Assembly: GCF_900107535.1 (NCBI RefSeq)
Contig: NZ_FNRA01000009.1
Span: forward strand, 1 to 64,000
Origin: Pedobacter hartonius
GTDB lineage: Bacteria > Bacteroidota > Bacteroidia > Sphingobacteriales > Sphingobacteriaceae
Reading direction: 5' to 3'
Length of the DNA: 64,000 nt
In this document: piece after piece, positions 24,074-32,122 of the stretch
Position numbering within the stretch: position 1 is the stretch's first letter
Layout of the letters: every line of letters begins with the position of its first letter
Translations under genes and position numbers: made by a program
The notes under the pieces: model-generated
Database searches by the model: none
Seen by the model: only the letters and a program-made list of their open reading frames with translations
Told to the model about the DNA's origin: nothing

Positions 24074-24817
24074 ATGAACAGATTTCTATTTTTCACTGCA
24101 GCATTTACTTTGCTTACTTTAGAAAACACTATAGCCCAGGAACTGAACCCTGTTGAGCATTTTGAGAAAGTAATCGTTAGTCCGCATGTACAGGCCACTT
24201 TGACCAAAGGTGATAAGGAAAGTGTTACGATTCAAAGTAATTCAGTGAGCCGGGATAAAGTACATATAGAATTAAATGGTAAAACCCTGCGCGTTTATCT
24301 GGAGGGCGCCAGGGAGGTTACTAAAAATGAAAAGCTGAATGAAAACGGGCGCGATGTTAAAAATCCCATCTATAAGGGAACCGTTCTGACGGTTGCTATT
24401 TCATATCAAACGCTGAAGGAACTTTCTGTGCGGGGCGAGGAAACGATCACAATAAAGAGCAAGCTGGACCAGGAAAATTTTGACCTCACAATTTATGGTG
24501 AATCTAAAATTTATTTTGATGAGGTCAGGCTTAAGGAAATGCATACCACGATATATGGGGAAAGTTATCTCGAGCTGAAATCGGGAGAGATAACCGAACA
24601 GAAATTCACTGCCTATGGCGAAAGCAAAGTGAATGCCCTTGCGGTAAATAACAGCATCACCAGGGCAACGCTGTATGGAGAAACGGAGTTAAATTTAAAT
24701 GTATCCAAAAAAATTAAAGTTACTGCTTTTGGAGAGGCCAAAATCGGATATAAAGGTAACCCGGAAATACAAAAGGGCATTACTATTGGTAAACTTCAGG
24801 TCTACAAAATTGATTAA
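24074..24817 (+). CDS. GIN-domain (DUF2807) secreted protein with repeated YGES strands
   Basis: The 247-aa protein has a signal peptide (to about residue 22, TIAQ), an initial HFEKVIVSPHVQATLTKGD block and a beta-helix of regularly spaced repeats: IYGESKI, IYGESYL, AYGESKV, LYGETEL and AFGEAKI at roughly 20-residue steps from about residue 140. DUF2807/GIN proteins are periplasmic or surface-exposed right-handed beta-helices, once described as putative adhesin heads; their function is poorly known. The gene lies behind dnaE2 but has its own sigma-54-like promoter and paired sites, shared with the broken paralogue at 17453-18014. Confidence 0.8.
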   Translation: MNRFLFFTAAFTLLTLENTIAQELNPVEHFEKVIVSPHVQATLTKGDKESVTIQSNSVSRDKVHIELNGKTLRVYLEGAREVTKNEKLNENGRDVKNPIYKGTVLTVAISYQTLKELSVRGEETITIKSKLDQENFDLTIYGESKIYFDEVRLKEMHTTIYGESYLELKSGEITEQKFTAYGESKVNALAVNNSITRATLYGETELNLNVSKKIKVTAFGEAKIGYKGNPEIQKGITIGKLQVYKID

Positions 24818-24985
24818 TGCGGATTCTGCTGCAATAGTCCTGGTCTAAAAAAATGTAGAAAAAAATGATCATTCTGCCTGTTTTCTGAAAAGGTGGCACA
24901 AAAAGTGGAACAATATGCTGAACGTTGAATGGTAGCATGAAACGCAGCGAAATAACGAATTAACTTTATACTTTTCAACTAGCCG

Positions 24986-26224
24986 ATGGATATTTTTACA
25001 ACGATCACTTTACTTTTTACCATTAGTTCAATTATATCCTACATCAATCACCGGTATGTGAAACTTCCGGGCACTATTGGGATCATGGTTATCGCCATTG
25101 TACTGTCAATCATGATTTTAATTGCAGGAAAGTCATTTCCTCTGGTGTATAGTTTCATCAGGGAGCTCTCTTCAAGTATAGATTTTACCAGAACCCTTCT
25201 GGATGTAATGCTGGCCTTCCTCCTGTTTGCCAGCGCGCTGCATTTCGATTTTGAAAAGCTCAAAACCCATAAGATACCGGTACTGATCCTGAGTACAGTA
25301 GGTGTGATTGGCTCTACAACGATATTTGGATTCTTGTTTTACTGGACGCTGCCGTTCTTTGGTATAGATATTCCGATTCTGTACTGCCTGCTTTTTGGGG
25401 CACTGATCTCTCCCACGGATCCCGTCGCGGTATTGTCGATCCTGAAAAAATCAAAGATCCCGAATTCACTGGAAACGATTATTGGCGGCGAGTCCTTATT
25501 TAACGATGGCGTGGGTATCCTCCTTTTCGTCACACTGCGTGAACTTACAGAAAATACGGATGTAGTCTTTACCTGGTCGCATACCCTGCAGTTGTTTGCC
25601 CAGGAAGTATTTGGCGGTCTTGCTCTTGGCCTGGCATCCGGATTTCTCTGCATACTACTGATCAAAAAAGCGGGTGAGCTACAAATCATACTGATGATCA
25701 CGATATCAATGGTGATGGGTATTTCTGTACTGGGAAGCCTTCTTCATGTGTCTATACCGCTGGCAGCAGTAATTGCAGGGCTGATGCTGAGTAATATTGA
25801 ACTGGGTGAGTCTGAGAGCTCCAGCCATATCAAGGGTCTGGTAGACAAGATCTGGGGATTGATTGACGACCTTCTCAATACGATATTGTTCGTGATGATA
25901 GGCTTGCAGATAGTAAGCATACATTTTTACAGCGCCTACTGGCTGATCAGTATCCTGGCGATTGTATTCGTACTGCTGGCACGTGGCATAAGCATCACCC
26001 TTCCGGCAATTCTGTTGCGGCGGACACTGGAAATACCTTACAAGAGGATCGGCATTATCATTTGGGCCGGACTGAGAGGAGGAATTTCCGTCGCGCTGGC
26101 ATTGTCACTTCCCTTCTCTGAATTCAAACCAATGATTGTCTCGGTAAGTTATATTATCGTGATCTTCTCGATCGTTGTTCAGGGTCTGACGCTCAACCAA
26201 GTAGTGAACAAGCTGGTTGATTAA
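24986..26224 (+). CDS. CPA1-type sodium/proton antiporter
   Basis: The 412-aa protein has about 11-12 hydrophobic segments and the CPA1 core: ALISPTDPVAVLSILKKSKI with the characteristic TDP, then IIGGESLFNDGVGILLFV with the ion-binding ND pair, and GLRGGISVALALSLP near the C-terminus. It exchanges Na+ (or K+) for H+ across the inner membrane in pH and salt homeostasis. It lacks the long cytosolic C-terminal domain of some NhaP proteins. It is transcribed alone after the GIN gene with a 168-bp gap. Confidence 0.9.
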   Translation: MDIFTTITLLFTISSIISYINHRYVKLPGTIGIMVIAIVLSIMILIAGKSFPLVYSFIRELSSSIDFTRTLLDVMLAFLLFASALHFDFEKLKTHKIPVLILSTVGVIGSTTIFGFLFYWTLPFFGIDIPILYCLLFGALISPTDPVAVLSILKKSKIPNSLETIIGGESLFNDGVGILLFVTLRELTENTDVVFTWSHTLQLFAQEVFGGLALGLASGFLCILLIKKAGELQIILMITISMVMGISVLGSLLHVSIPLAAVIAGLMLSNIELGESESSSHIKGLVDKIWGLIDDLLNTILFVMIGLQIVSIHFYSAYWLISILAIVFVLLARGISITLPAILLRRTLEIPYKRIGIIIWAGLRGGISVALALSLPFSEFKPMIVSVSYIIVIFSIVVQGLTLNQVVNKLVD

Positions 26225-26437
26225 TCAACGTTAACATTGTCATTCCTGTCATTTCAACTACCTATTTTGCCATTTGAAAGAATAATTACCACCGAAGCAA
26301 AATATATTACGTTACTTAAGCTAACAATCTTCAAACCAGTGAAAAACAAAAAAATACTTTAGTACCTGCCTGGAAATTAACTCAACCCGGAATACCAAAT
26401 GTATTTGTATGAATTTTAACAAGTAAGGAGGATAATT

Positions 26438-26826
26438 ATGTGTGTAATTCGTATTGCCCTTATCAAAGGAAAGCTCCCGGACTATTTAACAGCTATTGCC
26501 GATGCTGTTCACAATACACTTGGAAGATCATATGACAACGGGGAAGAAAATATATTCCGGATCATTCAGCAGCTGGAGCCAGATGAACCAATATTCGAAA
26601 AGAATTATGAAGGGGTCAGCAACACAGACAATATTATGCTGCTTGATATTCTTGCCCCTGAACAAACAGTTGTTTTGCAGCAGGCATTTTCGGCCGGGTT
26701 GTGCTCCTGCTGAATGAGAATGTTCAGGTCATGCCGGAGACCTTCTTGTTAGTATACAGTATGCAGAAATATCAAAAAGGCCTCCTGGAAACTATGAACC
26801 CCCGTTTCCAGACCAGTAATAATTAA
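26438..26826 (+). pseudogene. Tautomerase-family protein, frameshifted
   Basis: The N-terminal frame (MCVIRIALIKGKLPDYLTAI) matches 4-oxalocrotonate tautomerase-like proteins (around IADAVHNTLG and NYEGVSNTDN) but stops at 26713. The C-terminal part continues in another frame as GRVVLLLNENVQVMPETF to a stop at 26824-26826. The shift lies near 26688-26700, at CGGCCGGG. The expected Pro after Met, the catalytic residue of the superfamily, is Cys here, so activity was doubtful even before the frameshift. An AAGGAGG Shine-Dalgarno (26425-26431) sits 6 bp before the start, unusual for this phylum. Confidence 0.6.
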
Positions 26827-26912
26827 CACGCCATGTCTCCCCTGTCTGATTTGCATCTGTAAACATTAAAACTAATATCGGTATCAGTTGTTCGTTTATA
26901 AACCGAAAAGCT

Positions 26913-27428
26913 ATGGAACCAGATGACTATACAAATGACCGCCTCGAAGAACTGGGCGGCAGTGATTTTGAAATTGCAGATCATCAGCCAGATATTACCG
27001 GCTGGGAAATATATGACTCTCTGGGCGACTATATCGGCGATGTATATGACCTGATATTTGACAGGGAGGCGCTGAGAGTAAGATATATCATTACCAGCCT
27101 GGAAGGATATGAATTAGATGAGGAGAAGATGGTGCTGATCCCGATCGGACTGGTCACACTGAAGGGAGATAAAGATGAAGTGCTGTTAACAGAGGCCATC
27201 TCTTCAAAACTGTCCTTTCTGCCGGCCTATGAAAGCGGAAAGATGAGCCCATTGAAAGAACTGCAGATCCGGGACGTATTGACCGGCACCGCGGAACATG
27301 TTGTGGCGGTAATGAATTATAAACATAATCCTGAAGATGATTTTTATAATCATACCCATTTCAGCGATGAGGGATACAACCGGAATCCGCCAGGTAAAGA
27401 CGGACTAGAGCCTGGGCAGATCATGTAA
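26913..27428 (+). CDS. PRC-barrel domain protein, 171 aa
   Basis: The protein has one PRC-barrel domain (about residues 25-95, GWEIYDSLGDYIGDVYDLIFD, shown only in part) and an acidic C-terminal tail with His/Asn-rich stretches (YNHTHFSDEGYNRNPPG). PRC barrels are small beta-barrels that bind RNA-associated or photosynthetic partners; in Bacteroidota they are often stress-linked and of unknown role. No signal peptide. A second PRC-barrel gene lies at 37176-37934. Confidence 0.75.
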   Translation: MEPDDYTNDRLEELGGSDFEIADHQPDITGWEIYDSLGDYIGDVYDLIFDREALRVRYIITSLEGYELDEEKMVLIPIGLVTLKGDKDEVLLTEAISSKLSFLPAYESGKMSPLKELQIRDVLTGTAEHVVAVMNYKHNPEDDFYNHTHFSDEGYNRNPPGKDGLEPGQIM

Positions 27429-27516
27429 ACCGATGCCTCTCAGGTGATCCATTAAAGTTATTCCAGCACGAATGGTCATTCCTGGCGGTTCCGGTACTTC
27501 ACAGACTGCAGCTTTC

Positions 27517-28785
27517 TTACTTTTTCAGCTTAGTGGTTGCCCGGATTTGATCAGGTGATTTAAGGTGCTCGATATTCCTGCTAATGATAGATTTATCTGC
27601 AGCGGAAAAGGCCAGTTTCAACGCAATTTCAAAATGTTGAAGCGCTTTTTTACTGTCGAGGCCGGTATAAAGATTGCCCAGTAGCGAATAATACAGATGG
27701 TTGTCTTTAAGGTTTAGTTTTTCCGCTTCGGCAATGGCTTCTTCTTTGCCCTTCGTTCTGGCCAGGGCAAAGGTTCTGTTTAAAGCCGCTATGGACGACT
27801 ATTCCAAAATCAGCAGCTGATTATAGAGATCCAGGATACTCTCCCACTTTTCGTTGGTATCTTCTTTTTGGGTATGCCAGTAAGCAATACCGGCTTCCAG
27901 ATGATACTTTGATAATTGATCACCTGTCGAGGCCTGGTTTAAAAAGTATGTCCCCTTTTCAATAAGCTCCCTGTTCCAGCGTGTTTCATCCTGATCCTGG
28001 TACAGGATGGTTTCGCCATGTTCATCGGTTCGCGCGTCAAATCTTGAGGAATGGAAACACATAAGGGACAGCAATGCATTTACGGCCGGTTTATTTGTGG
28101 TATCATTTTCAATCAGCAAGTAATTTAGCCGCATTGCCTCTGCACAAAGGCCTTTGCGCAATGTAGTGTTCTGAGAAATTGAATAATAACCTTCGGAAAA
28201 TAACAGGTATAAGGTTGTCAGCACAGTTTCCAGCCTGTTGCTGATTTCTCTTAGCGCAGGCTGTTCTATTTTTATATTTGCAGCCTTGAGTTTTTCTTTG
28301 GCCCGGTTTATCCTTTTATAGATCACTTCCTTATTCGTCAGGAATGCATCTGCTATTTCCTGGATCCCAAAGCCACAAAGCAGGTTCAGCGCGAGGGCCA
28401 CCTGTGCTTCATTGGGAATGCAGGGATCACAAACGGTGAAAATCATTGCCAACTGGCTGTCAGCAATATTTTTAGCGGAAAGATTAATCTCAATTTCTTC
28501 AGTTTTTGCTGCCTTGTAGCGTATCTCAGCCGAAAGCTTTTGCTCAAAAAGTGAATTCCTTTTGAGATAGTTTTTCGTTTTGTTTTTGGCTACGGTATAC
28601 AGCCATGCCGTTGGATTTTCGGGTATTCCCTTTAGGCTCCATAATTCTGTGGCAGAGAGAAAAGTATCGCTGACGATGTCTTCGGCTATTTCAATATGTT
28701 CTATACCAAACAAATAGCAAAGCACTGAAACTATCTTTCTGTATTCTGTTCTGAACAGATCCGGTAAAAGTTCTCTTTCTTTCAT
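27517..28785 (-). pseudogene. ECF42-like sigma factor interrupted by a nonsense codon
   Basis: From ATG 28785 the protein has sigma region 2 (EIAEDIVSDTFLSATELW), region 4 (GFGIQEIADAFLTNKEVIYKR, shortened) and a long helical C-terminal extension typical of ECF42 sigma factors. Translation stops after 328 codons at a TAG (27799-27801) within LYNQLLILE*SSIAALNRTF, where the family has Tyr. The same frame continues cleanly for 93 more codons (AALNRTFALARTKGKEEAI) to a TAA at 27517-27519, completing the extension. In ECF42 the extension is needed for activity, so a true nonsense codon should inactivate it. ATG 28785 is preferred over 28899, whose extra residues are not sigma-like. Confidence 0.75.
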
Positions 28786-28832
28786 ATTTATTATAAAATT
28801 GCCTTTGCGCGAACACAAAGGCAATTTCAGTA

Positions 28833-29186
28833 TTAATGACTGTCTGCTGAAACAGCCATCCGTATCTCCACGTTCCCTCCCAGCTGTAATATCGGGCAAC
28901 CTTTTGCAATCTCTGCAGCCTCCTCATAGTCTGCAGCTTTGATGATAATTAAACCACCTATGGCTTCTTTAATTTCGGCATAAGGCCCATTGGTTATACT
29001 TTTATTTTGTTTAACTATCCTGCCTTCTCCGTCCCATCGCTGGAGCGGTCTTGCAAGTTTATCCTGCGCTGCGATTCCACCGAGCCAGTCCTGCCAGGGC
29101 TTAATAGAATTTTGCAGTTGTTCCGGCGATGGCTGTCCGTCTTTGGAAACATAGTCCCTGCGGAATATTAGTAAGAATTCGTTCAT
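28833..29186 (-). CDS. YCII/DGPF-domain protein
   Basis: The 117-aa protein has the YCII-related fold: MNEFLLIFRRDY at the start, KSITNGPYAEIKEAIGGLIII in the middle (a DGPF-like turn as NGPY) and AKGCPILQLGGNVEIR near the end. DGPF proteins are the hallmark partners of ECF42 sigma factors, and here the sigma gene starts 47 bp downstream on the same strand. The role is unknown; an oxidative or antibiotic-stress enzyme is often suggested. Confidence 0.85.
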   Translation of the reverse strand: MNEFLLIFRRDYVSKDGQPSPEQLQNSIKPWQDWLGGIAAQDKLARPLQRWDGEGRIVKQNKSITNGPYAEIKEAIGGLIIIKAADYEEAAEIAKGCPILQLGGNVEIRMAVSADSH

Positions 29187-29220
29187 TTTGATGTGATATT
29201 GAATGTTATTAAATGATCAT

Positions 29221-29673
29221 TTAGCCAAATTGTCCCACCTGGTAAGTTCCTGGTATATTAGGAAATGCAAAGTTCAGACGGTTCCAGGTATTTATTGTGG
29301 TCACGGCAAAAGTAAGATCAATCAATTCTTCATCGGTAAATTGTTCTTTTGCTTCCCTGTAAACATCGTCAGGCACATTACATTTGTTAACGGCTTCGGC
29401 CCAAGCCAGTGCAGCCCGTTCAGTTGGGCTGTAATAAGGGGTTTCATGCCACGCACTTAAACCATACAAACGCTGTTCAGTTTCACCTTTGGCACGTGCA
29501 TCCTTCGAGTGCATATCGAGACAATAGGCACAGCCATTAATTTGTGACACTCTGAATAAAACCAGTTCTACAAGCTTCCCATCAAGAGATGATTTTTTCA
29601 GGTATGCACCCATAGCGTAAAGCGGTTTCAATCCATTTTGTCCTTTCTCGTGGACGTTGATTCTCTGTTCCAT
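29221..29673 (-). CDS. Carboxymuconolactone decarboxylase/AhpD-like protein
   Basis: The 150-aa product has the AhpD-like alkylhydroperoxidase core with the redox motif CAYCLDMHSKDARAKGE (CxxC and the following His), and the DLTFAVTTINTWNRL helix. Members reduce peroxides or act as decarboxylases. It leads an operon with the YCII gene (34 bp gap) and the ECF42-like sigma. CMD proteins are more often partners of ECF41 than of ECF42, so this combination is unusual. Confidence 0.85.
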   Translation of the reverse strand: MEQRINVHEKGQNGLKPLYAMGAYLKKSSLDGKLVELVLFRVSQINGCAYCLDMHSKDARAKGETEQRLYGLSAWHETPYYSPTERAALAWAEAVNKCNVPDDVYREAKEQFTDEELIDLTFAVTTINTWNRLNFAFPNIPGTYQVGQFG

Positions 29674-29829
29674 TAGATTTGAATTTTAATTGTTAAAACC
29701 TAATGACAACCGGGTGTTCCGAATTGGACAAATTAACCAAAATATTTTTATTATTGTTTATGTTACGCAGGGGAACCAGCAATAGTAGTATTGATGTTGA
29801 ATTGATTGCGACTAGGAAGGTGGAATTGA

Positions 29830-29859
29830 AACTTGATATTCCAGGTGGAATATCAAGTT
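29830..29859. terminator. Perfect 14-bp hairpin downstream of the lipoprotein gene
   Basis: AACTTGATATTCCA and TGGAATATCAAGTT are exact inverse complements separated by 2 bp. It lies 12 bp beyond the stop of the minus-strand lipoprotein gene, so it is probably its terminator or a 3'-end stabiliser. There is no long U-tract on that strand. Confidence 0.5.
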
Positions 29860-29871
29860 AAACACGCTTTG

Positions 29872-30396
29872 TTATTTGGCGTAAACGAAGGTAACGCTAT
29901 CTTTAACGATCAGGCCACTCATATTCTGACTGTTATAAACAACTGTATACTTTGCCGGTTTTGTAATTGCATAAGCTTTAGCTAAATCAACATCAGCAGA
30001 AAGGCTGTCCTTAGGATTTATCTTCAGATAACTGCTTGCAGGTGGCGGCATGATTCTTTTGGCCATCGCCCCTTTGTAATTCACTTCCTCACCATTTTCA
30101 TCTTTAACATCAAGGTATTTGCTCATCAGAGGCTCAAAAGGAGTATGCCATTTACAAAATTGCTGAACACTGTCAGCAGTATTGTACACCGTGAATTTCA
30201 GCTGTATCAGCTCGCCAGATTTGATGGTATCTCGAATTGACATTTTTGCAAACAAACCAATTTGTTCAGACGGAGGGCTGCTCTGACTACCTGCAGAATC
30301 TGCTTTAACGGTATTGTCTGCTGCTGTCCGTGTGGAGGGGCTGCAGGAAGAAAGTGCCAGTAGTGCGGCAGGAACTATGTATTTTAAGTTTTTCAT
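29872..30396 (-). CDS. Lipoprotein with a protease-propeptide-like domain
   Basis: The 174-aa product has a lipoprotein signal (LLALSSCSPS) and a Ser/Pro linker, then an immunoglobulin-like region (about 55-170, KFTVYNTADSVQQFCKWHTP and later KYTVVYNSQN). The spacing of NTADS, KWHTP, Y-x-G and KR resembles the propeptide/inhibitor domain of M35-type metallopeptidases, but no protease domain is present. It could inhibit a periplasmic protease or be structural. The domain match is from memory and unverified. Confidence 0.6.
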   Translation of the reverse strand: MKNLKYIVPAALLALSSCSPSTRTAADNTVKADSAGSQSSPPSEQIGLFAKMSIRDTIKSGELIQLKFTVYNTADSVQQFCKWHTPFEPLMSKYLDVKDENGEEVNYKGAMAKRIMPPPASSYLKINPKDSLSADVDLAKAYAITKPAKYTVVYNSQNMSGLIVKDSVTFVYAK

Positions 30397-30810
30397 CTAT
30401 TTATTTTATTGTTGTTTACTTGTCAGATAGAGCCTTTGCTGAATAACATAATTATTGCCTTTGTGGGCTCAATAATTATATTATCTTGTTAGCTTCACTG
30501 TACAAAAATATTCTTTTTCTGCCAGTTCTATCCTCAAATGAAATTTTTTATACGGAAATTATGGGTTTTTCCCGTTGCAGCGGCAAGAAACGACGTTGAT
30601 GTTATTAGGGTAATATCGACATAAAAATGACCTTTGGATTAACTTTTTATCAATTTGTATAATTAAAAATACTCGTAGTTACATTGCTGCCTTGCGGTAC
30701 AACATAATGCCAATTTGTAAGTTCTTTTAATATATCTTCCCCTTAATTTTGCTGCAAAGATACTTTGCAGGCCGAGAGAGGTGAAGAATCAACTATTAAA
30801 ATCCAGTACT
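30397..30810. other. Intergenic region with the ompH promoter
   Basis: This 414-bp AT-rich region has no gene. TAATTTTG at 30744-30751 is an exact -7 box (TAnnTTTG) with transcription expected about 50 bp ahead of the OmpH start at 30811. No -33 TTTG lies at normal spacing. No RNA gene was seen. Confidence 0.4.
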
Positions 30811-31383
30811 ATGAAAAAATTTATCAAGGTATCTTTTACCGCAGCCGTATTATTATTTTCAGCCCATGCTGTAAACGCTCAACAGAAAATCGCACATCTG
30901 AATTCTCAGGAAATATTTACAAGCATGCCGGAAGCCAGAGCCGTATCAACCACCCTGGAATCTCTTCAAAAGACCAAACAGGCACAGATAGAAAAAATGC
31001 AAAGTGATTATTCCACGAAGTACAATGCCGCGGTGGCAAAGAATAAAACCTTAAGTGAAACAAATAAGGAAACCGTAGGTAAAGAACTGCAGGCTATGGA
31101 AACTGAACTTGAAGGCATTAAAAAAGGTATTGATCAGGCTACCCAGACTGCACAGCAGGAAATGGTTGCTAAACAAGGGGAGCTGATGGGACCTTTGCAA
31201 ACAAAATTCATTACTGCAGTGAGGGCTGTGGCGAAAGAAAAAGGCATTGCATATGTATTTGACAGTTTTTCACAACAGGGTTCCAATAATATACTGGCAT
31301 GGGAGAACGGAATTGACGTTACCGCTGCTGTGAAAGCAAAACTCGGTATTGCTGCAGGCCCTGCTGCTGCAAAAAAATCTTAA
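30811..31383 (+). CDS. OmpH/Skp-family periplasmic chaperone
   Basis: The 190-aa protein has a signal peptide ending VNAQQ, then KIAHLNSQEIFTSMPEARAV, a long charged coiled coil (about 50-130, repeated Lys/Glu/Gln heptads) and a C-terminal beta-strand region ending IDVTAAVKAKLGI. Skp/OmpH trimers hold unfolded outer-membrane proteins in the periplasm, which fits a genome rich in SusC barrels. ATG 30811 is used because the signal peptide starts there; a GTG at 30781 is ignored. The final Ala/Lys-rich tail is normal in this group. Confidence 0.88.
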   Translation: MKKFIKVSFTAAVLLFSAHAVNAQQKIAHLNSQEIFTSMPEARAVSTTLESLQKTKQAQIEKMQSDYSTKYNAAVAKNKTLSETNKETVGKELQAMETELEGIKKGIDQATQTAQQEMVAKQGELMGPLQTKFITAVRAVAKEKGIAYVFDSFSQQGSNNILAWENGIDVTAAVKAKLGIAAGPAAAKKS

Positions 31384-31448
31384 TTAATCAAGCGATTAGC
31401 TGGTCCATGCTCCGCACCATACACAGCATACGCCGCCCGCCGGAATAA

Positions 31449-31478
31449 AAAAAGGGAAGAAATGTTTCTTCCCTTTTT
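31449..31478. terminator. Bidirectional terminator between ompH and the DUF2911 gene
   Basis: AAAAAGGGAAGAAA and TTTCTTCCCTTTTT form a perfect 14-bp stem with a 2-nt loop, so each strand ends in a U-rich tract. It lies between the convergent genes. Confidence 0.85.
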
Positions 31479-31485
31479 GATTAAC

Positions 31486-32025
31486 TCACTTGAAGTTAAC
31501 CGGAACAGCCAGGTTTTCCCACAACAGTTCAAATCCGCTTTTGGAGATCACATACGTGAGGCGTTCATTAAAAGAGGCCGATTTCATGGGCTTTGCCATT
31601 ACTGTTAAAACATTTTTTGCCGGATCAGCAGTGGTCTCGCCACCACGTTTGATGCCCCACTGGCCTGTCTCAGAATTAAATATTATTTTCCAGGATTTTT
31701 CGCCTGGAACAGCATACAGGCTATATTTCCCTGCCGGAAGGCTCTGTCCCCGGATCTTCAAAGGTTTATCCGTTTCAAAGATTGTTGCTTCATTGGCACC
31801 GGCCCGCCAGGTTTTATCATAGGGAACAAGCTCTCCCCATATCTTTCTTCCTTTTACTGCAGGGCTGCTGTAACTGATTGTTACGGCGGCGCCATTGATC
31901 GCTCCTTTGGCAACTGTGGCCGGGCTTGTGCGTTCTGGCTTAACGGCCTGTGCAAAAATTGTTTGAGACAACAGCATGATCAGCAGGGCTAACATGGATG
32001 TTTTTTTTAAGCTACTCATTTTCAT
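31486..32025 (-). CDS. DUF2911 secreted protein
   Basis: The 179-aa protein has a signal peptide (to about residue 26, TIFAQ) and the DUF2911 core: ISYSSPAVKGRKIWGELVPY, WRAGANEATIFET and LPAGKYSLYAVPG. The family is exported, common in Bacteroidota and without a known activity. It ends at 31486 just beyond a bidirectional terminator shared with ompH. Confidence 0.88.
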   Translation of the reverse strand: MKMSSLKKTSMLALLIMLLSQTIFAQAVKPERTSPATVAKGAINGAAVTISYSSPAVKGRKIWGELVPYDKTWRAGANEATIFETDKPLKIRGQSLPAGKYSLYAVPGEKSWKIIFNSETGQWGIKRGGETTADPAKNVLTVMAKPMKSASFNERLTYVISKSGFELLWENLAVPVNFK

Positions 32026-32122
32026 ATGGTTCAGTTTATTTATTACACTGAAATTAAATAAATAAAATCAAAAACCAGTTGATACCGTGCATTTATTTAA
32101 AAAACATTTCTACACCTGTACC

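Noticed and set aside
24892..24906. TGGCACAAAAAGTGG as a sigma-54 promoter of the antiporter
   Set aside because: The -24 half is perfect but the -12 half is poor (GTGG for TTGC) and no enhancer pair lies upstream, so it is not listed as a feature.
26880..26912. TGTTCGTTTATAAACC as another copy of the GIN-gene enhancer motif
   Set aside because: Only the TGTTC half matches; the GGACA half and the 22-bp partner are absent.
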